Assembly (NCBI GenBank): GCA_023957235.1
Contig: JAMLHI010000004.1
Coordinates: 201,422-265,421, forward strand
DNA from: Chitinophagales bacterium
GTDB lineage: Bacteria > Bacteroidota > Bacteroidia > Chitinophagales > JADIYW01
DNA: 64,000 nt
Reading direction: 5' to 3'
In this document: in pieces, positions 11,818 through 20,257 of the stretch
Numbering within the stretch: position 1 is the stretch's first letter
How the letters are laid out: every line of letters begins with the position of its first letter
Translations under genes and position numbers: made by a program
Notes under the pieces: model-generated
What the model saw: the letters and a program-made list of their open reading frames with translations, nothing else
What the model was told of the DNA's origin: nothing
The model's database searches: none

Positions 11818-13419
11818 CTATTTTTTTAAATAAATCTGTTTACCTCCAAATTTTTCGATGACTTGAATAAGTTCTGCCCTTTGTGGAGAATTTGGATGGA
11901 TAGCAAACAATTCTTTTCTATAAACTGGTAAATGTTTTTTATTTCTTTTTTCTGAAATAAATTTCAATGCAGACTTAGCCAAGCCAATATTTTCGTATTG
12001 CTCGCCTTTATATTCTCGGTAATCAAAGGGCACTATATAAGTAAGATAATGCTCATTGACTAGGTGATTGACGACGACATGAGTCATGTTGAGCCAGTTT
12101 TTTACTGTTTTCAATGAATCATCTGGTACATATACATAGTCTATTTCAGCAGCATGTATATATACCAAATCAGGATTCCAAGCCATTAAATCTGCTTTAG
12201 TAATCAATCTATTAGTCAATTCAGGAGTGTTAAGTCCCCAAATATCCAATGTCTGAAGACGACTTTTCCATGTAATAATTCCAGCTTCAGAAGTAGCTAA
12301 TTTTGTATTGGGATATTTAGATAAATCTTGAGCTAAATCAAAAATATTATTATAGTAGTGAGCAAGACTTTTTAAGCCTTGTTCTATAGAAATGATACCT
12401 ATTCTAATCAATAATAAGAAAGTAAAAAACGACAGTGTGATACTTTTGTAATTTCTAATCAGAAGTGTTGAGACTATTACCACTCCGATATATGGGATAA
12501 TAAAATATCTACGGGCAAAATCTAGGTTTTCACGGATAGTAAGATAGGCTAACATCGGTAAAACAATCGTCGAAATTATCAGAACATAATAATTGGTTCT
12601 GATTTTGAATTTTGACTTGGCAAAATATATAAAGAGTCCAATCAAACCTGGATAGATGTAATAAATCGCATATTCTCTGACATGATAAATAGAATGAATA
12701 GGGAATAGTCTCCATACCTTATCATTGCCTGCGGTATTAACATCAAAGGATAGGGGAAGTATTTTACCAAAATACCACCATCTGAATACACCGTAAGCCA
12801 CAATAGGAATTCCGAAGTACAATAAGATTTTTAAAATATTTTTGAAGTATTTATCTTGAGACTGATAGAGCTTATGCAGCAATAAGGGAAGCACAGTAAT
12901 CAAAGCATCTGGTCTGCTGATGACCGCCAATACTGAGACCCAGCTAAGTGTTACGATATTACCTTTCCAATATGATAGTATGACCCAACACATCATCATC
13001 GCAAAGAAAAAAGTGCCATAACCCAAAATGGCTGCCCATATTTGCTGAGAGAATAATATGAGAAATAAGGTGATATATTGTAGTCCTTTTGATTTTGTAT
13101 CTAACAATCTGAAAATAAAAAACAACATCAACATTGTTGACAGTCCAGACACTAATAATGAAGCAGAATAGGCATCATGAACAAAATTCATGACTAAAGC
13201 AATCAATAATAAATATAGAAAATCTGTACTTCCATCAACTGCAGGACCTCCAGGATAATAACTGATGACACCTGTTTCTTTGAGATTTTGTGCATAGTTA
13301 AATAAAATAGCAGCATCTTCTGCTGGATGGAGGTAACTTGGTGTAATATAAAAATAGAAAAAACACGCAAAAGCAGAAAGTGTAATTAATATGGCTTGAT
13401 TTCGTATCTTCATGAACAC
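11818..13419 (-). CDS. GT-C-like polytopic membrane protein, putative glycosyltransferase
   Basis: The protein has 533 aa, about 10 membrane helices in the first 370 residues and a soluble C-terminal domain. The N-terminal stretch (HPAEDAAILFNYAQNLKETG, then AVDGSTDFLYLLLIALV) matches the GT-C pattern in which an acidic pair in the first outer loop binds the metal or lipid-phosphate sugar, followed by a G-TSFL segment. The C-terminal TLDIWGLNTPEL also fits this group. The acceptor is unknown. The start lies only 33 bases from that of the divergent acyl-CoA-binding protein gene. Confidence 0.65.
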   Translation of the reverse strand: MFMKIRNQAILITLSAFACFFYFYITPSYLHPAEDAAILFNYAQNLKETGVISYYPGGPAVDGSTDFLYLLLIALVMNFVHDAYSASLLVSGLSTMLMLFFIFRLLDTKSKGLQYITLFLILFSQQIWAAILGYGTFFFAMMMCWVILSYWKGNIVTLSWVSVLAVISRPDALITVLPLLLHKLYQSQDKYFKNILKILLYFGIPIVAYGVFRWWYFGKILPLSFDVNTAGNDKVWRLFPIHSIYHVREYAIYYIYPGLIGLFIYFAKSKFKIRTNYYVLIISTIVLPMLAYLTIRENLDFARRYFIIPYIGVVIVSTLLIRNYKSITLSFFTFLLLIRIGIISIEQGLKSLAHYYNNIFDLAQDLSKYPNTKLATSEAGIITWKSRLQTLDIWGLNTPELTNRLITKADLMAWNPDLVYIHAAEIDYVYVPDDSLKTVKNWLNMTHVVVNHLVNEHYLTYIVPFDYREYKGEQYENIGLAKSALKFISEKRNKKHLPVYRKELFAIHPNSPQRAELIQVIEKFGGKQIYLKK

Positions 13420-13452
13420 AATTTAATACAAAAGCATTAAAAAAATCATTTT

Positions 13453-13710
13453 ATGACATTACAAGAACAATTTGCCGATGCACAAGTCAGAGTGAGAACC
13501 TTGACTACTCGCCCTTCTAATGAAGATTTGTTGCAACTTTATGCTTTATATAAACAAGCTACTGAAGGAGATAATCTTACAAAAAAGCCGGGTATGTTTG
13601 ATATTAAAGAACAATTCAAATGGAAGACTTGGTCTGAATTAAAAGGCTTGTCATCTGAAGCTGCGATGCAAAAATATTTAGATTTGGTCAATAAGCTATT
13701 AGGTGCTTAA
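13453..13710 (+). CDS. acyl-CoA-binding protein (ACBP)
   Basis: An 85-aa single-domain protein of the ACBP family, four helices that bind medium- and long-chain acyl-CoA in the cytosol. Diagnostic stretches are LLQLYALYKQATEGD, the KPGMFDIKEQFKWKTWSELKG region and the closing AMQKYLDLVNKLL. ACBP is mainly eukaryotic, with scattered bacterial copies that include Bacteroidota. It is a single gene with its own terminator. An acyl-CoA ligase (22.3 kb) is in the same window but not adjacent. Confidence 0.93.
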   Translation: MTLQEQFADAQVRVRTLTTRPSNEDLLQLYALYKQATEGDNLTKKPGMFDIKEQFKWKTWSELKGLSSEAAMQKYLDLVNKLLGA

Positions 13711-13730
13711 GCAAAATATTCATGAATTAC

Positions 13731-13758
13731 AAAGCTATCTTTATGGATAGCTTTTTTT
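13731..13758 (+). terminator. terminator after ACBP gene
   Basis: The stem AAAGCTATC pairs with GATAGCTTT over a short loop (TTTATG) and runs into a T tract, 20 bases after the stop codon. Confidence 0.88.
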
Positions 13759-13858
13759 ATGCTGTAGAAAGAGTAATTTTCAGTAGAATAGATGAATTTC
13801 TTGAGGAATACACGTTTAAAATTCACTGATGAATGAACATATTGTCATTCTATCTGTC

Positions 13859-13866
13859 TAACTTTG
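13859..13866 (+). promoter_or_regulatory. candidate -7 box for lpdA
   Basis: TAACTTTG fits the TAnnTTTG element exactly and lies 31 bases before the ATG of the dihydrolipoyl dehydrogenase gene. No convincing TTTG is seen at the -33 position, so the assignment is tentative. Confidence 0.5.
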
Positions 13867-13897
13867 AAATGGTAATATTAAAAATATAAAATTTTTT

Positions 13898-15301
13898 ATG
13901 GAAAAATATGAAGTAATCGTGATAGGTAGCGGGCCAGGTGGATATGTAGCTGCAATCAGAGCTGCACAATTAGGTAAAAAGACTGCAATTATTGAAAAAT
14001 ATTCAACGATGGGCGGAACTTGTCTCAATGTCGGATGTATTCCATCTAAAGCACTATTAGATTCTTCTGAGCATTATTACAATGTCACTAAAAGTATTTC
14101 AGAGCATGGAATTACTGTAAAGGATATTAAAGTTGACTTTTCCAAGATGATAGAAAGAAAAGGAGAAGTTGTAAAGGCTAACACTTCTGGTATTGAGTAT
14201 TTGATGAAAAAAAATAAAATTACTTCCTATCAAGGTGTTGCTTCCTTTGAAAATACAAACACAGTAAATATTGCTTTGGCAACTGGAGAGAATACTTCAA
14301 TTCAAGGAGATAAGATAATTATAGCTACAGGTTCAAAGCCCACACAACTTCCTTTTTTACAGATAGATAAAAAGAGAATCATCACTTCTACAGAAGCCTT
14401 AAGTCTTCCTACTTTACCCAAAAGTCTGATTGTTATTGGAGGTGGAGTTATTGGCTTAGAGTTAGGTTCTGTATATGCTAGATTAGGCGCAGAAGTGACG
14501 GTGATAGAATATCTGGATAGAATTATTCCAGGAATGGATGATGATTTGGGGAAAGAATTGCAAAGAATATTAAAAAAACAAGGATTCAAATTTAATCTCC
14601 AACACAAAGTAACATCAGCGATTGCAGATGATGACAAGGTTGTCGTCAAAGCAAGCAATAAAAAAGGAGAAGAACAGAGTTTTGAAGCAGAATATTGTTT
14701 AGTAGCCGTTGGGCGAAGACCATATACAGAAGGACTAGGATTAGAAAAGATAGGAATCACAACCAATCAGGCTGGTCAAATTCCTGTTGATGAATATTTA
14801 GAGACCACTGTCAAAGGAATTTATGCAATAGGAGATGTGATTCAAGGAGCGATGTTGGCACATAAAGCTTCTGAAGAAGGAGTTTTTGTCGCTGAAGTGA
14901 TTGCGGGACAAAAGCCACATATCAACTATAGATTGATTCCAGGAGTGGTATATACTTGGCCTGAAGTAGCAGGAGTAGGATATACTGAAAGAGAATTAAA
15001 AGAAACTGGTCGTGAGTATAAAACGGGTTCATTTCCTTTTAGAGCGCTAGGTCGTTCCAGAGCGAGTGGTGATATAGATGGTAGTGTTAAGATTATTGCA
15101 GATAAAGTGACCGATGAGGTTTTAGGTGTTCATATAATTGGTGCTAGAGCTGCAGATTTGATTGCTGAGGGTGTAGTGGCTTTAGAATATCGTGCGAGTG
15201 CAGAAGATATTGCTCGGATGAGTCATGCACATCCAACTTATGCAGAGGCCATTAAAGAAGCTTGTTTAGCAGCTACTGATAATCGTGCTATTCATAATTA
15301 G
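13898..15301 (+). CDS. lpdA: dihydrolipoyl dehydrogenase (E3)
   Basis: This FAD flavoprotein reoxidises dihydrolipoamide with NAD+ in the pyruvate, 2-oxoglutarate and branched-chain dehydrogenase complexes and in glycine cleavage. Visible features are the FAD loop GSGPGGYVAA near residue 10, the redox disulphide GGTCLNVGCIPSK near 40-50, the NAD loop GGGVIGLELGS near 180, and the C-terminal catalytic HAHPTYAEA with His and Glu near 446-451. The length of 467 aa is typical. The other complex subunits are not in this window. Confidence 0.96.
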   Translation: MEKYEVIVIGSGPGGYVAAIRAAQLGKKTAIIEKYSTMGGTCLNVGCIPSKALLDSSEHYYNVTKSISEHGITVKDIKVDFSKMIERKGEVVKANTSGIEYLMKKNKITSYQGVASFENTNTVNIALATGENTSIQGDKIIIATGSKPTQLPFLQIDKKRIITSTEALSLPTLPKSLIVIGGGVIGLELGSVYARLGAEVTVIEYLDRIIPGMDDDLGKELQRILKKQGFKFNLQHKVTSAIADDDKVVVKASNKKGEEQSFEAEYCLVAVGRRPYTEGLGLEKIGITTNQAGQIPVDEYLETTVKGIYAIGDVIQGAMLAHKASEEGVFVAEVIAGQKPHINYRLIPGVVYTWPEVAGVGYTERELKETGREYKTGSFPFRALGRSRASGDIDGSVKIIADKVTDEVLGVHIIGARAADLIAEGVVALEYRASAEDIARMSHAHPTYAEAIKEACLAATDNRAIHN

Positions 15302-15452
15302 GGTAAAATTTTATTTTTGAGTCCTCAGCTATGGCTCACTGAATAGTTTGGCTAGTTGACTTTTTACGATTTTTTTTATTACTTTTTTAAAAAAAGGAAT
15401 AAAAAGAAATTATAAATCACGACTTCTTCGTCCAATGTAGCAGTAGTAGGAT

Positions 15453-16093
15453 GTCATGCTGTAAGCATCTATATGTGATACAGTCTAGGAATGAGATTCT
15501 TTCAGAATGACGCCATACAAATACATAATCACTTACACGGATGTCATGCTGTAAGCATCTATATAGAATACAGCCAAGGAATAAGATTCTTTCAGAATGA
15601 CAGAGAGGGAACATAATTATACCAAAATGTCATGCTGTAAGCATCTATATGTGATACAGTTAAGGAATGAGATTCTTTCGCTTCGACAGGCTCAGCGACC
15701 GCAGAATGACAATTTTACACAGATGTCATGCGTTCATTGAGTGCTTCGACAAAGGCTCAGCAACCACTTGTCGAAATGAGCATCTATATACATACAGTCT
15801 AGGTATGAGACCCTTACGCTTCGGCAAGTGGTACAGTGAGTTTATCGAACTGCTCAGCGACCGCAGAATGACAGAGGAATACATAATTATACCAAAATGT
15901 CATGCTGTAAGCATCTATAAGAATACAATCTAGGAATGAGATTCTTTCAGAATGACGCCATACAAATACATTATCACTTACACGGATGTCATGCTGTAAG
16001 CATCTAAATATAATACAGTCTAGGAATGAGACCCTTTCAGGGTGACAGAGAGGGAACATAATTATACCAAAATGTCATGCTGTAAGCATCTAT
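15453..16093 (+). repeat. array A of about 59-bp palindromic (REP-like) repeats
   Basis: Six full units and one half unit lie between lpdA and the S74 protein gene. Starts and ends: 15453-15511, 15543-15601, 15629-15710, 15725-15872, 15899-15956, 15988-16046, and a half unit at 16074-16093. A basic unit opens GTCATGCTGTAAGCAT and closes ATTCTTTCAGAATGAC. These ends are imperfect inverted repeats of each other (13 of 16 bases), and each is also a small hairpin with a 5-bp stem. Units 3 and 4 are longer because extra sequence with the CTTCGACA / GGCTCAGC motif is inserted in the hairpin loops. The linkers are of two recurring kinds. No gene is evident inside. Confidence 0.9.
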
Positions 16094-16119
16094 GATTCAC
16101 ACATTTTTAAATCCTCTTT

Positions 16120-18300
16120 TTACTTATTCATCAACATTTGCTCTAGGCGATCTAATCTTTCCTGCATAGAAGAAATTTGAGCTTCCTGTTGATTTATCTT
16201 AGTGTTTTGTTGTTCGATGATATCTTGTTGTTCCTGCACCGCTTTTACCAATGGGACAGTAAACTCAGCATAGCGCAGCCCCATGATACTGCCACTTTTA
16301 TCCACTCCACTAAAATCATATCCAACAGATTTTGCAGCTTTTTCTACATCTTGTGCTATAAATCCACTAAACTGTATTTTTTCTATGTCATATTTGCCTT
16401 CCCAGTCCGTTGTATCTATGATACCTAAAAGCTGATTGCTTTTAGAAATGCTAAAGTGGTAGGTAGCAGGGCGGAGCAACTTGATAAAAGCCAATCCGGG
16501 TACATTGTCATATTGGATATCATCTTTGATACGTTCATCAGAAAAAGCAGTCCAAGCCACTTGTCCACCAATACTACTTACCGTGGTATTCCCAATTCTC
16601 ACTTTATTGCTTGCATCTACGATAGTATTATAACCGATGGCTGTGGCATTGGTCAAAGATCCCGGTGATGTAACATCCGCATAGTAGCCTATTGCTGTGT
16701 TGTAATATCCTGTGGTGGTGTTGGATAATGCTGAATACCCATTGGCGGTGTTGCCAATTCCTATGGTGTTACCGTTTAAGGATTGATATCCATTGGCGGT
16801 GTTGTAGCTTCCTGTGGTGTTATAGCGTAAGGCATACCTTCCATTGGCGACGTTGTAGCTTCCAGTGGTGTTTAATAATAATGCTTCAGTTCCATTGGCG
16901 GTGTTCTGTTGTCCTGTAGTGTTATAGTATAATGCTGAATACCCATTGGCGGTATTGTCACTTCCAGTGGTGTTATTGCGTAAGGCATACCTTCCATTGG
17001 CGACGTTGGAGCTTCCTGTGGTATTGAACCTTAATGCATCAGTTCCATTGGAGGTATTGGAGGTTCCTGTGGTGTTGTTGTATAAGGCTCGATACCCATT
17101 GGCGATGTTGCCAGTTCCTGTAGTGTTGCTGTATAATGCTTGATGCCCATTAGCGGTGTTCCAGAATCCTGTGGTGTTGTTGAATAAGGCTTGATATCCA
17201 TTGGCGGTGTTCCGGTACCCCGTGGTGTTGCTGAATAAGGCTTGATATCCATTGGCGGTGTTGTTTTCTCCTGTGGTGTTACCGTATAAGGCTTGATATC
17301 CATTGGCGGTGTTGTATCTTCCTGTGATGTTGCTGAATAAGGCTTTAGCACCATTGGCGGTGTTGGAATATCCCGTGGTGTTGTTGGATAAGGCTGAATC
17401 TCCATTGGCGGTGTTTAGGTATCCTGTGGTATTACTGTATAAGGCTTGATACCCATTAGCGGTGTTGGAATATCCCGTGGTGTTGCTCGATAAGGCTTTA
17501 GCACCATTGGCGGTGTTGTACCATCCTGTGGTGTTGCTCGATAATGCGCTAGTCCCATTGGCGGTGTTGTACCATCCTGTGGTATTGTAGAGTAAGGCTT
17601 CAGATCCATTGGCGGTGTTGTACCATCCTGTGGTGTTGTGGAGTAAGGCTTCAGATCCATTGGCGGTGTTGTTTCTTCCTGTAGTGTTTTGGTATAAGGT
17701 TAGATACCCATTGGCGGTGTTGGATAATCCTGTAGTGTTGTTGTATAAGGCTTGAAATCCATTGGCGGTGTTGAAGTATCCTGTTGTGTTGCTGTATAAT
17801 GCTTGATAGCCCACACCCACACTTCTTCTGTCAGTAGCCGTTTGAGTTCCAGCTTGGTAGCCTAAGAATGTATTTCCAAAGATGCTGTTTTCTATCCGCC
17901 CAGCCTTTTGGTTGTTGACTCTAAAATTGAGCGGCACACTATCAGTCGTCCCGATGAAATTTGTACCATCCACTGTCCCGGCATTGCCTGTCAGTAGCCA
18001 AGCATTGGCTACATCGGGTGTCAGCAATCTCAACCAGAGTGGTGCTATCGGTGTACCTGAGTTGTAATAAAATCCGGGACTCAGACCTCCGAGATTATAG
18101 GTATTATATACCAACAGGGAGGTTGCTGGCGTAGCAATCGTAGCCGCATCGGTCGTAGATGTCAAGGCTACACGAGGGAGTAAAAGACCTTTGTTGCTAT
18201 AGTTGACATCCAAACCCGCCGAATTATCTGGTGAAGCTCCACTGCTATTGATACCTACCTGTGCTGATACAGGCTGGTACATTCCAATTGCCAAAATCAA
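16120..18300 (-). CDS. repeat-rich surface protein with S74 chaperone (tail-fibre type) domain; signal peptide out of frame
   Basis: The protein has about 726 aa. After a lead-in domain (VGINSSGASPDNSAGLDV, LLLPRVAL) typical of Bacteroidota tail-fibre-like proteins come 22 repeats of 17 aa (consensus NTTGYxNTANGYQALYS), then from about residue 585 an S74 intramolecular chaperone domain with SDERIKDDI and GFIAQDVEKAA, and a C-terminal coiled coil. In known S74 proteins the domain trimerises the fibre and cuts itself off at the Ser of the SDxR motif. The open frame begins only at a TTG (18300) within the hydrophobic core. An ATG at 18334 would give a proper signal peptide if one base of the A4T5 run (18322-18330) were absent. 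Either an indel, a sequencing error or slippage is possible. Confidence 0.85.
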   Translation of the reverse strand: MILAIGMYQPVSAQVGINSSGASPDNSAGLDVNYSNKGLLLPRVALTSTTDAATIATPATSLLVYNTYNLGGLSPGFYYNSGTPIAPLWLRLLTPDVANAWLLTGNAGTVDGTNFIGTTDSVPLNFRVNNQKAGRIENSIFGNTFLGYQAGTQTATDRRSVGVGYQALYSNTTGYFNTANGFQALYNNTTGLSNTANGYLTLYQNTTGRNNTANGSEALLHNTTGWYNTANGSEALLYNTTGWYNTANGTSALSSNTTGWYNTANGAKALSSNTTGYSNTANGYQALYSNTTGYLNTANGDSALSNNTTGYSNTANGAKALFSNITGRYNTANGYQALYGNTTGENNTANGYQALFSNTTGYRNTANGYQALFNNTTGFWNTANGHQALYSNTTGTGNIANGYRALYNNTTGTSNTSNGTDALRFNTTGSSNVANGRYALRNNTTGSDNTANGYSALYYNTTGQQNTANGTEALLLNTTGSYNVANGRYALRYNTTGSYNTANGYQSLNGNTIGIGNTANGYSALSNTTTGYYNTAIGYYADVTSPGSLTNATAIGYNTIVDASNKVRIGNTTVSSIGGQVAWTAFSDERIKDDIQYDNVPGLAFIKLLRPATYHFSISKSNQLLGIIDTTDWEGKYDIEKIQFSGFIAQDVEKAAKSVGYDFSGVDKSGSIMGLRYAEFTVPLVKAVQEQQDIIEQQNTKINQQEAQISSMQERLDRLEQMLMNK
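16690..17800 (-). repeat. 51-bp tandem repeats (22 copies) inside the S74 protein gene
   Basis: The period is exactly 51 bases, for example the CCATTGGCGG segments at 17198 and 17249. It encodes a 17-aa unit NTTGxxNTANGxxALxx that varies mainly at the two residues after NTTG and at the residues after ANG. Because 51 is divisible by three and the unit lacks stops in several frames, long overlapping open frames appear here that are not genes. Such arrays can gain or lose copies by recombination. Confidence 0.93.
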
Positions 18301-18334
18301 TAATAAATAGAAAGGTAGGTATAAAAATTTTCAT

Positions 18335-18666
18335 TAGTGTTAATTTATAGGTTTTCTATTGAGTTGGATGGGTAATTTTTCTACTTTAAAATTTTTGTAT
18401 TCCAATAAATTGAATTTTATGATTAGTAACTATGAATAAGTAACTGCTTTTAATACTGTCTAAAATCTTAAGCTTTTAGCTTAATAAATCAAATGTTTCA
18501 ACCAATTTATTCTTAACTTAATAATTATAATGTATAAGATAAAATTGTTGTATTTATAAAATAAAGTTTAAAGTTAGTCTAAATATAATAAATTGTCAAT
18601 ACCAATAATTGAAATACAATTTTAAATACAAGTCTATATTGTATTATATCTATTAAGTTTATTGTA
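18335..18666. other. AT-rich intergenic region without a recognised gene
   Basis: About 330 bases upstream of the S74 gene and downstream of the aminotransferase gene. It is very AT-rich, holds no open frame with coding character and no clear hairpin terminator. It presumably includes the S74 gene promoter on the minus strand, but I could not find a clean TAnnTTTG box. Confidence 0.6.
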
Positions 18667-19770
18667 CTAAATGAGTGATAAATCAGTTGTTAGGATTGAA
18701 GTAATATGTCTCAATTCTTCATCTTTTAAACCGATATAAAGTGGCAAAGAAATAGTTTGTTGAGAAAGCGATTCGGCAATAGGCAAAGACAATGAATTAT
18801 ATATCGAATATGCTGTTTGTTGATGACAAGCGATTGGGTAATGAATACCATATCCAATATTATTTTTTGTGAATGATTGAGTGATTTTGTCTCTGTCAGC
18901 ACAACGAATAACTCCTAAATGATAGACAGATTGAGCATTTTTAAGTACAACTTGAAAAGAAATAGGAGTGTCTTTTAGGTATTCTTGGTAAAGAGAAATA
19001 AGTCTTCTACGTTCTTGATTCCAATGGTCCAAATGAGGGAGTTTGACTGAAAGAAAGCCTGCTTGTAGTGCTTGAAGTCTTAAATTGTACCCAATAAATT
19101 CATGTTTATATTTATCTGAACGACCATAATCTCTTAATTGGAGAATTTTATGTGCCCACTCTTCATTTTGTGTGGTGATAGCACCACCTTCTCCTAAGGC
19201 ACCTAAATTTTTGCTTGGATAAAAACTGAAACAAGCCAAATCTGCTAAAGACCCTATTTTTCTCCCTTTGTATGTTGCCCCATGTGCTTGAGCAGCATCC
19301 TCAATGACAAAAATATTTCGTTTTTTTGATTCTTGACAGATGGGAGATATATCCACTGGATTGCCATAAATATGTACGACAATGATTGCTTTTGTGTTTT
19401 GTGTGATTTTGGATTCGATTTTTTCCCAAGTCAAGTTCCAAGTATCTGGATCAACATCAGCAAAGATAACTTTGGCTCCACATTGGCTGACAGCCATAGC
19501 TGTAGCAATAAAGGTATGTGCAGGTACTATCACTTCGTCTCCTGCTTGAATATTTAATGCTTTTAAAGCTAAAAATAAAGCAGCAGTGCCACTACTTACT
19601 CCTATGCAGTATTTACTTTGACAATAGGCAGCAAATTCTTCTTCAAATTGATTGACAAGTTGTCCAGTGACGAAGTCTGAGTTTTTGAGACAAGTATCTT
19701 GAATATTTTGAAATTCCTTAAGTAAAGGCTGATGTATATGTTTTAAATCTACAAAAGGAATCATTACCAA
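18667..19770 (-). CDS. DegT/DnrJ/EryC1/StrS-family PLP aminotransferase
   Basis: A 367-aa fold-type I enzyme that usually transfers an amino group from glutamate to a keto-sugar nucleotide. Seen are SGTAALFLALKALN near 60-73, EDAAQAHGA with the cofactor-binding Asp near 155, and the PLP lysine in FYPSKNLGALGEGGA near 185. The C-terminal GIHYPIACHQQ is also typical. It is the last gene of an operon with a carbamoyltransferase and two small membrane proteins, and its start overlaps the upstream gene by 7 bases. This points to a modified sugar or cell-surface glycan, though no sugar-nucleotide genes are next to it. Confidence 0.93.
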   Translation of the reverse strand: MVMIPFVDLKHIHQPLLKEFQNIQDTCLKNSDFVTGQLVNQFEEEFAAYCQSKYCIGVSSGTAALFLALKALNIQAGDEVIVPAHTFIATAMAVSQCGAKVIFADVDPDTWNLTWEKIESKITQNTKAIIVVHIYGNPVDISPICQESKKRNIFVIEDAAQAHGATYKGRKIGSLADLACFSFYPSKNLGALGEGGAITTQNEEWAHKILQLRDYGRSDKYKHEFIGYNLRLQALQAGFLSVKLPHLDHWNQERRRLISLYQEYLKDTPISFQVVLKNAQSVYHLGVIRCADRDKITQSFTKNNIGYGIHYPIACHQQTAYSIYNSLSLPIAESLSQQTISLPLYIGLKDEELRHITSILTTDLSLI

Positions 19771-20090
19771 AGTTTTTCTAATTGCTTGTTTTCTTTAGGA
19801 TGAACTTCTATCCAAGTATTCAATTCATTTTTTTTCTTGTTCAAGAGTGAAATAGGAAAAAATACCAGATAATATATCAACGTGAGCAGTATTTTTTGGA
19901 AAGTTTGAAAGATAAATTGTATTAAAAGATGAATATAACCCATGATTTTTTTTGCCAATTTTTCAGATAGGATACCTATCATACCGATAAAAAGTGCGAT
20001 ATAAGATATCCATTCAAGACCAGTAATGAATGCAAGCAAACTCCAGCCTATCACTAAAGAAAGTAAGGGTAGATATACATTTTCTTTCAT
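19764..20090 (-). CDS. SxtJ-like small membrane protein
   Basis: The protein has 108 aa. Two or three hydrophobic segments (LPLLSLVIGWSLLAFITGLE, ISYIALFIGMIGILSEKL and IFQTFQKILLTLIYYLVFFP) are followed by a charged tail. The size, hydrophobic layout and position after a carbamoyltransferase and a 49-aa DUF5989-like gene match SxtJ of the saxitoxin-type sxtI-sxtK-sxtJ block, a pattern also found in bacteria that make no saxitoxin. The biochemical role of SxtJ is unknown. The call rests mainly on context and general appearance. Confidence 0.7.
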   Translation of the reverse strand: MKENVYLPLLSLVIGWSLLAFITGLEWISYIALFIGMIGILSEKLAKKIMGYIHLLIQFIFQTFQKILLTLIYYLVFFPISLLNKKKNELNTWIEVHPKENKQLEKLW

Positions 20091-20099
20091 TGATAACTA

Positions 20100-20249
20100 T
20101 TAAAATAAAGTATAGACAAAAGGTGCGACTGTGGTAGATCCTCCAGCAAATACCAATAGGGCTAGTAATATCAAAGTGATGATAATAGGAGTTAGCCACC
20201 ATTTTTTTCTTTCCATTAAGAAATTCCATAATTCTTTTAAGTCTTCCAT
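20100..20249 (-). CDS. DUF5989 / SxtK-like 49-aa membrane peptide
   Basis: A very short gene. The product starts MEDLKELWNFLMERKKWWLT, has one membrane helix (PIIITLILLALLVFAGGS) and ends TTVAPFVYTLF. The amphipathic start with a KKWW stretch and the GGS-x-APF-Y-LF end fit the DUF5989 family, to which SxtK belongs. It lies 8 bases after the carbamoyltransferase stop and 9 bases before the SxtJ-like start, all on the minus strand, so it is clearly part of the operon. Its function is unknown; it may anchor or assist the carbamoyltransferase. Confidence 0.8.
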   Translation of the reverse strand: MEDLKELWNFLMERKKWWLTPIIITLILLALLVFAGGSTTVAPFVYTLF

Positions 20250-20257
20250 AGCTATTA

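Noticed and set aside
15667-16059. Short ORFs within array A
   Set aside because: They are repeat translations with stop codons scattered between units and no conserved product.
15453-16093. CRISPR array
   Set aside because: Units are inverted-repeat elements that vary in length, the linkers recur instead of being unique, and there are no cas genes.
16946-17660. Long alternative-frame ORFs with PTPPMDIKPY-type repeats on both strands
   Set aside because: The 51-bp repeat length is a multiple of three, so all frames repeat and stay open. Only the NTTGxxNTANG frame continues into the S74 domain.
20014-20229. Overlapping minus-strand ORF of 71 codons
   Set aside because: It spans the two small SxtJ/SxtK-like genes in another frame. 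The 49-aa and 108-aa frames fit known families and operon spacing.
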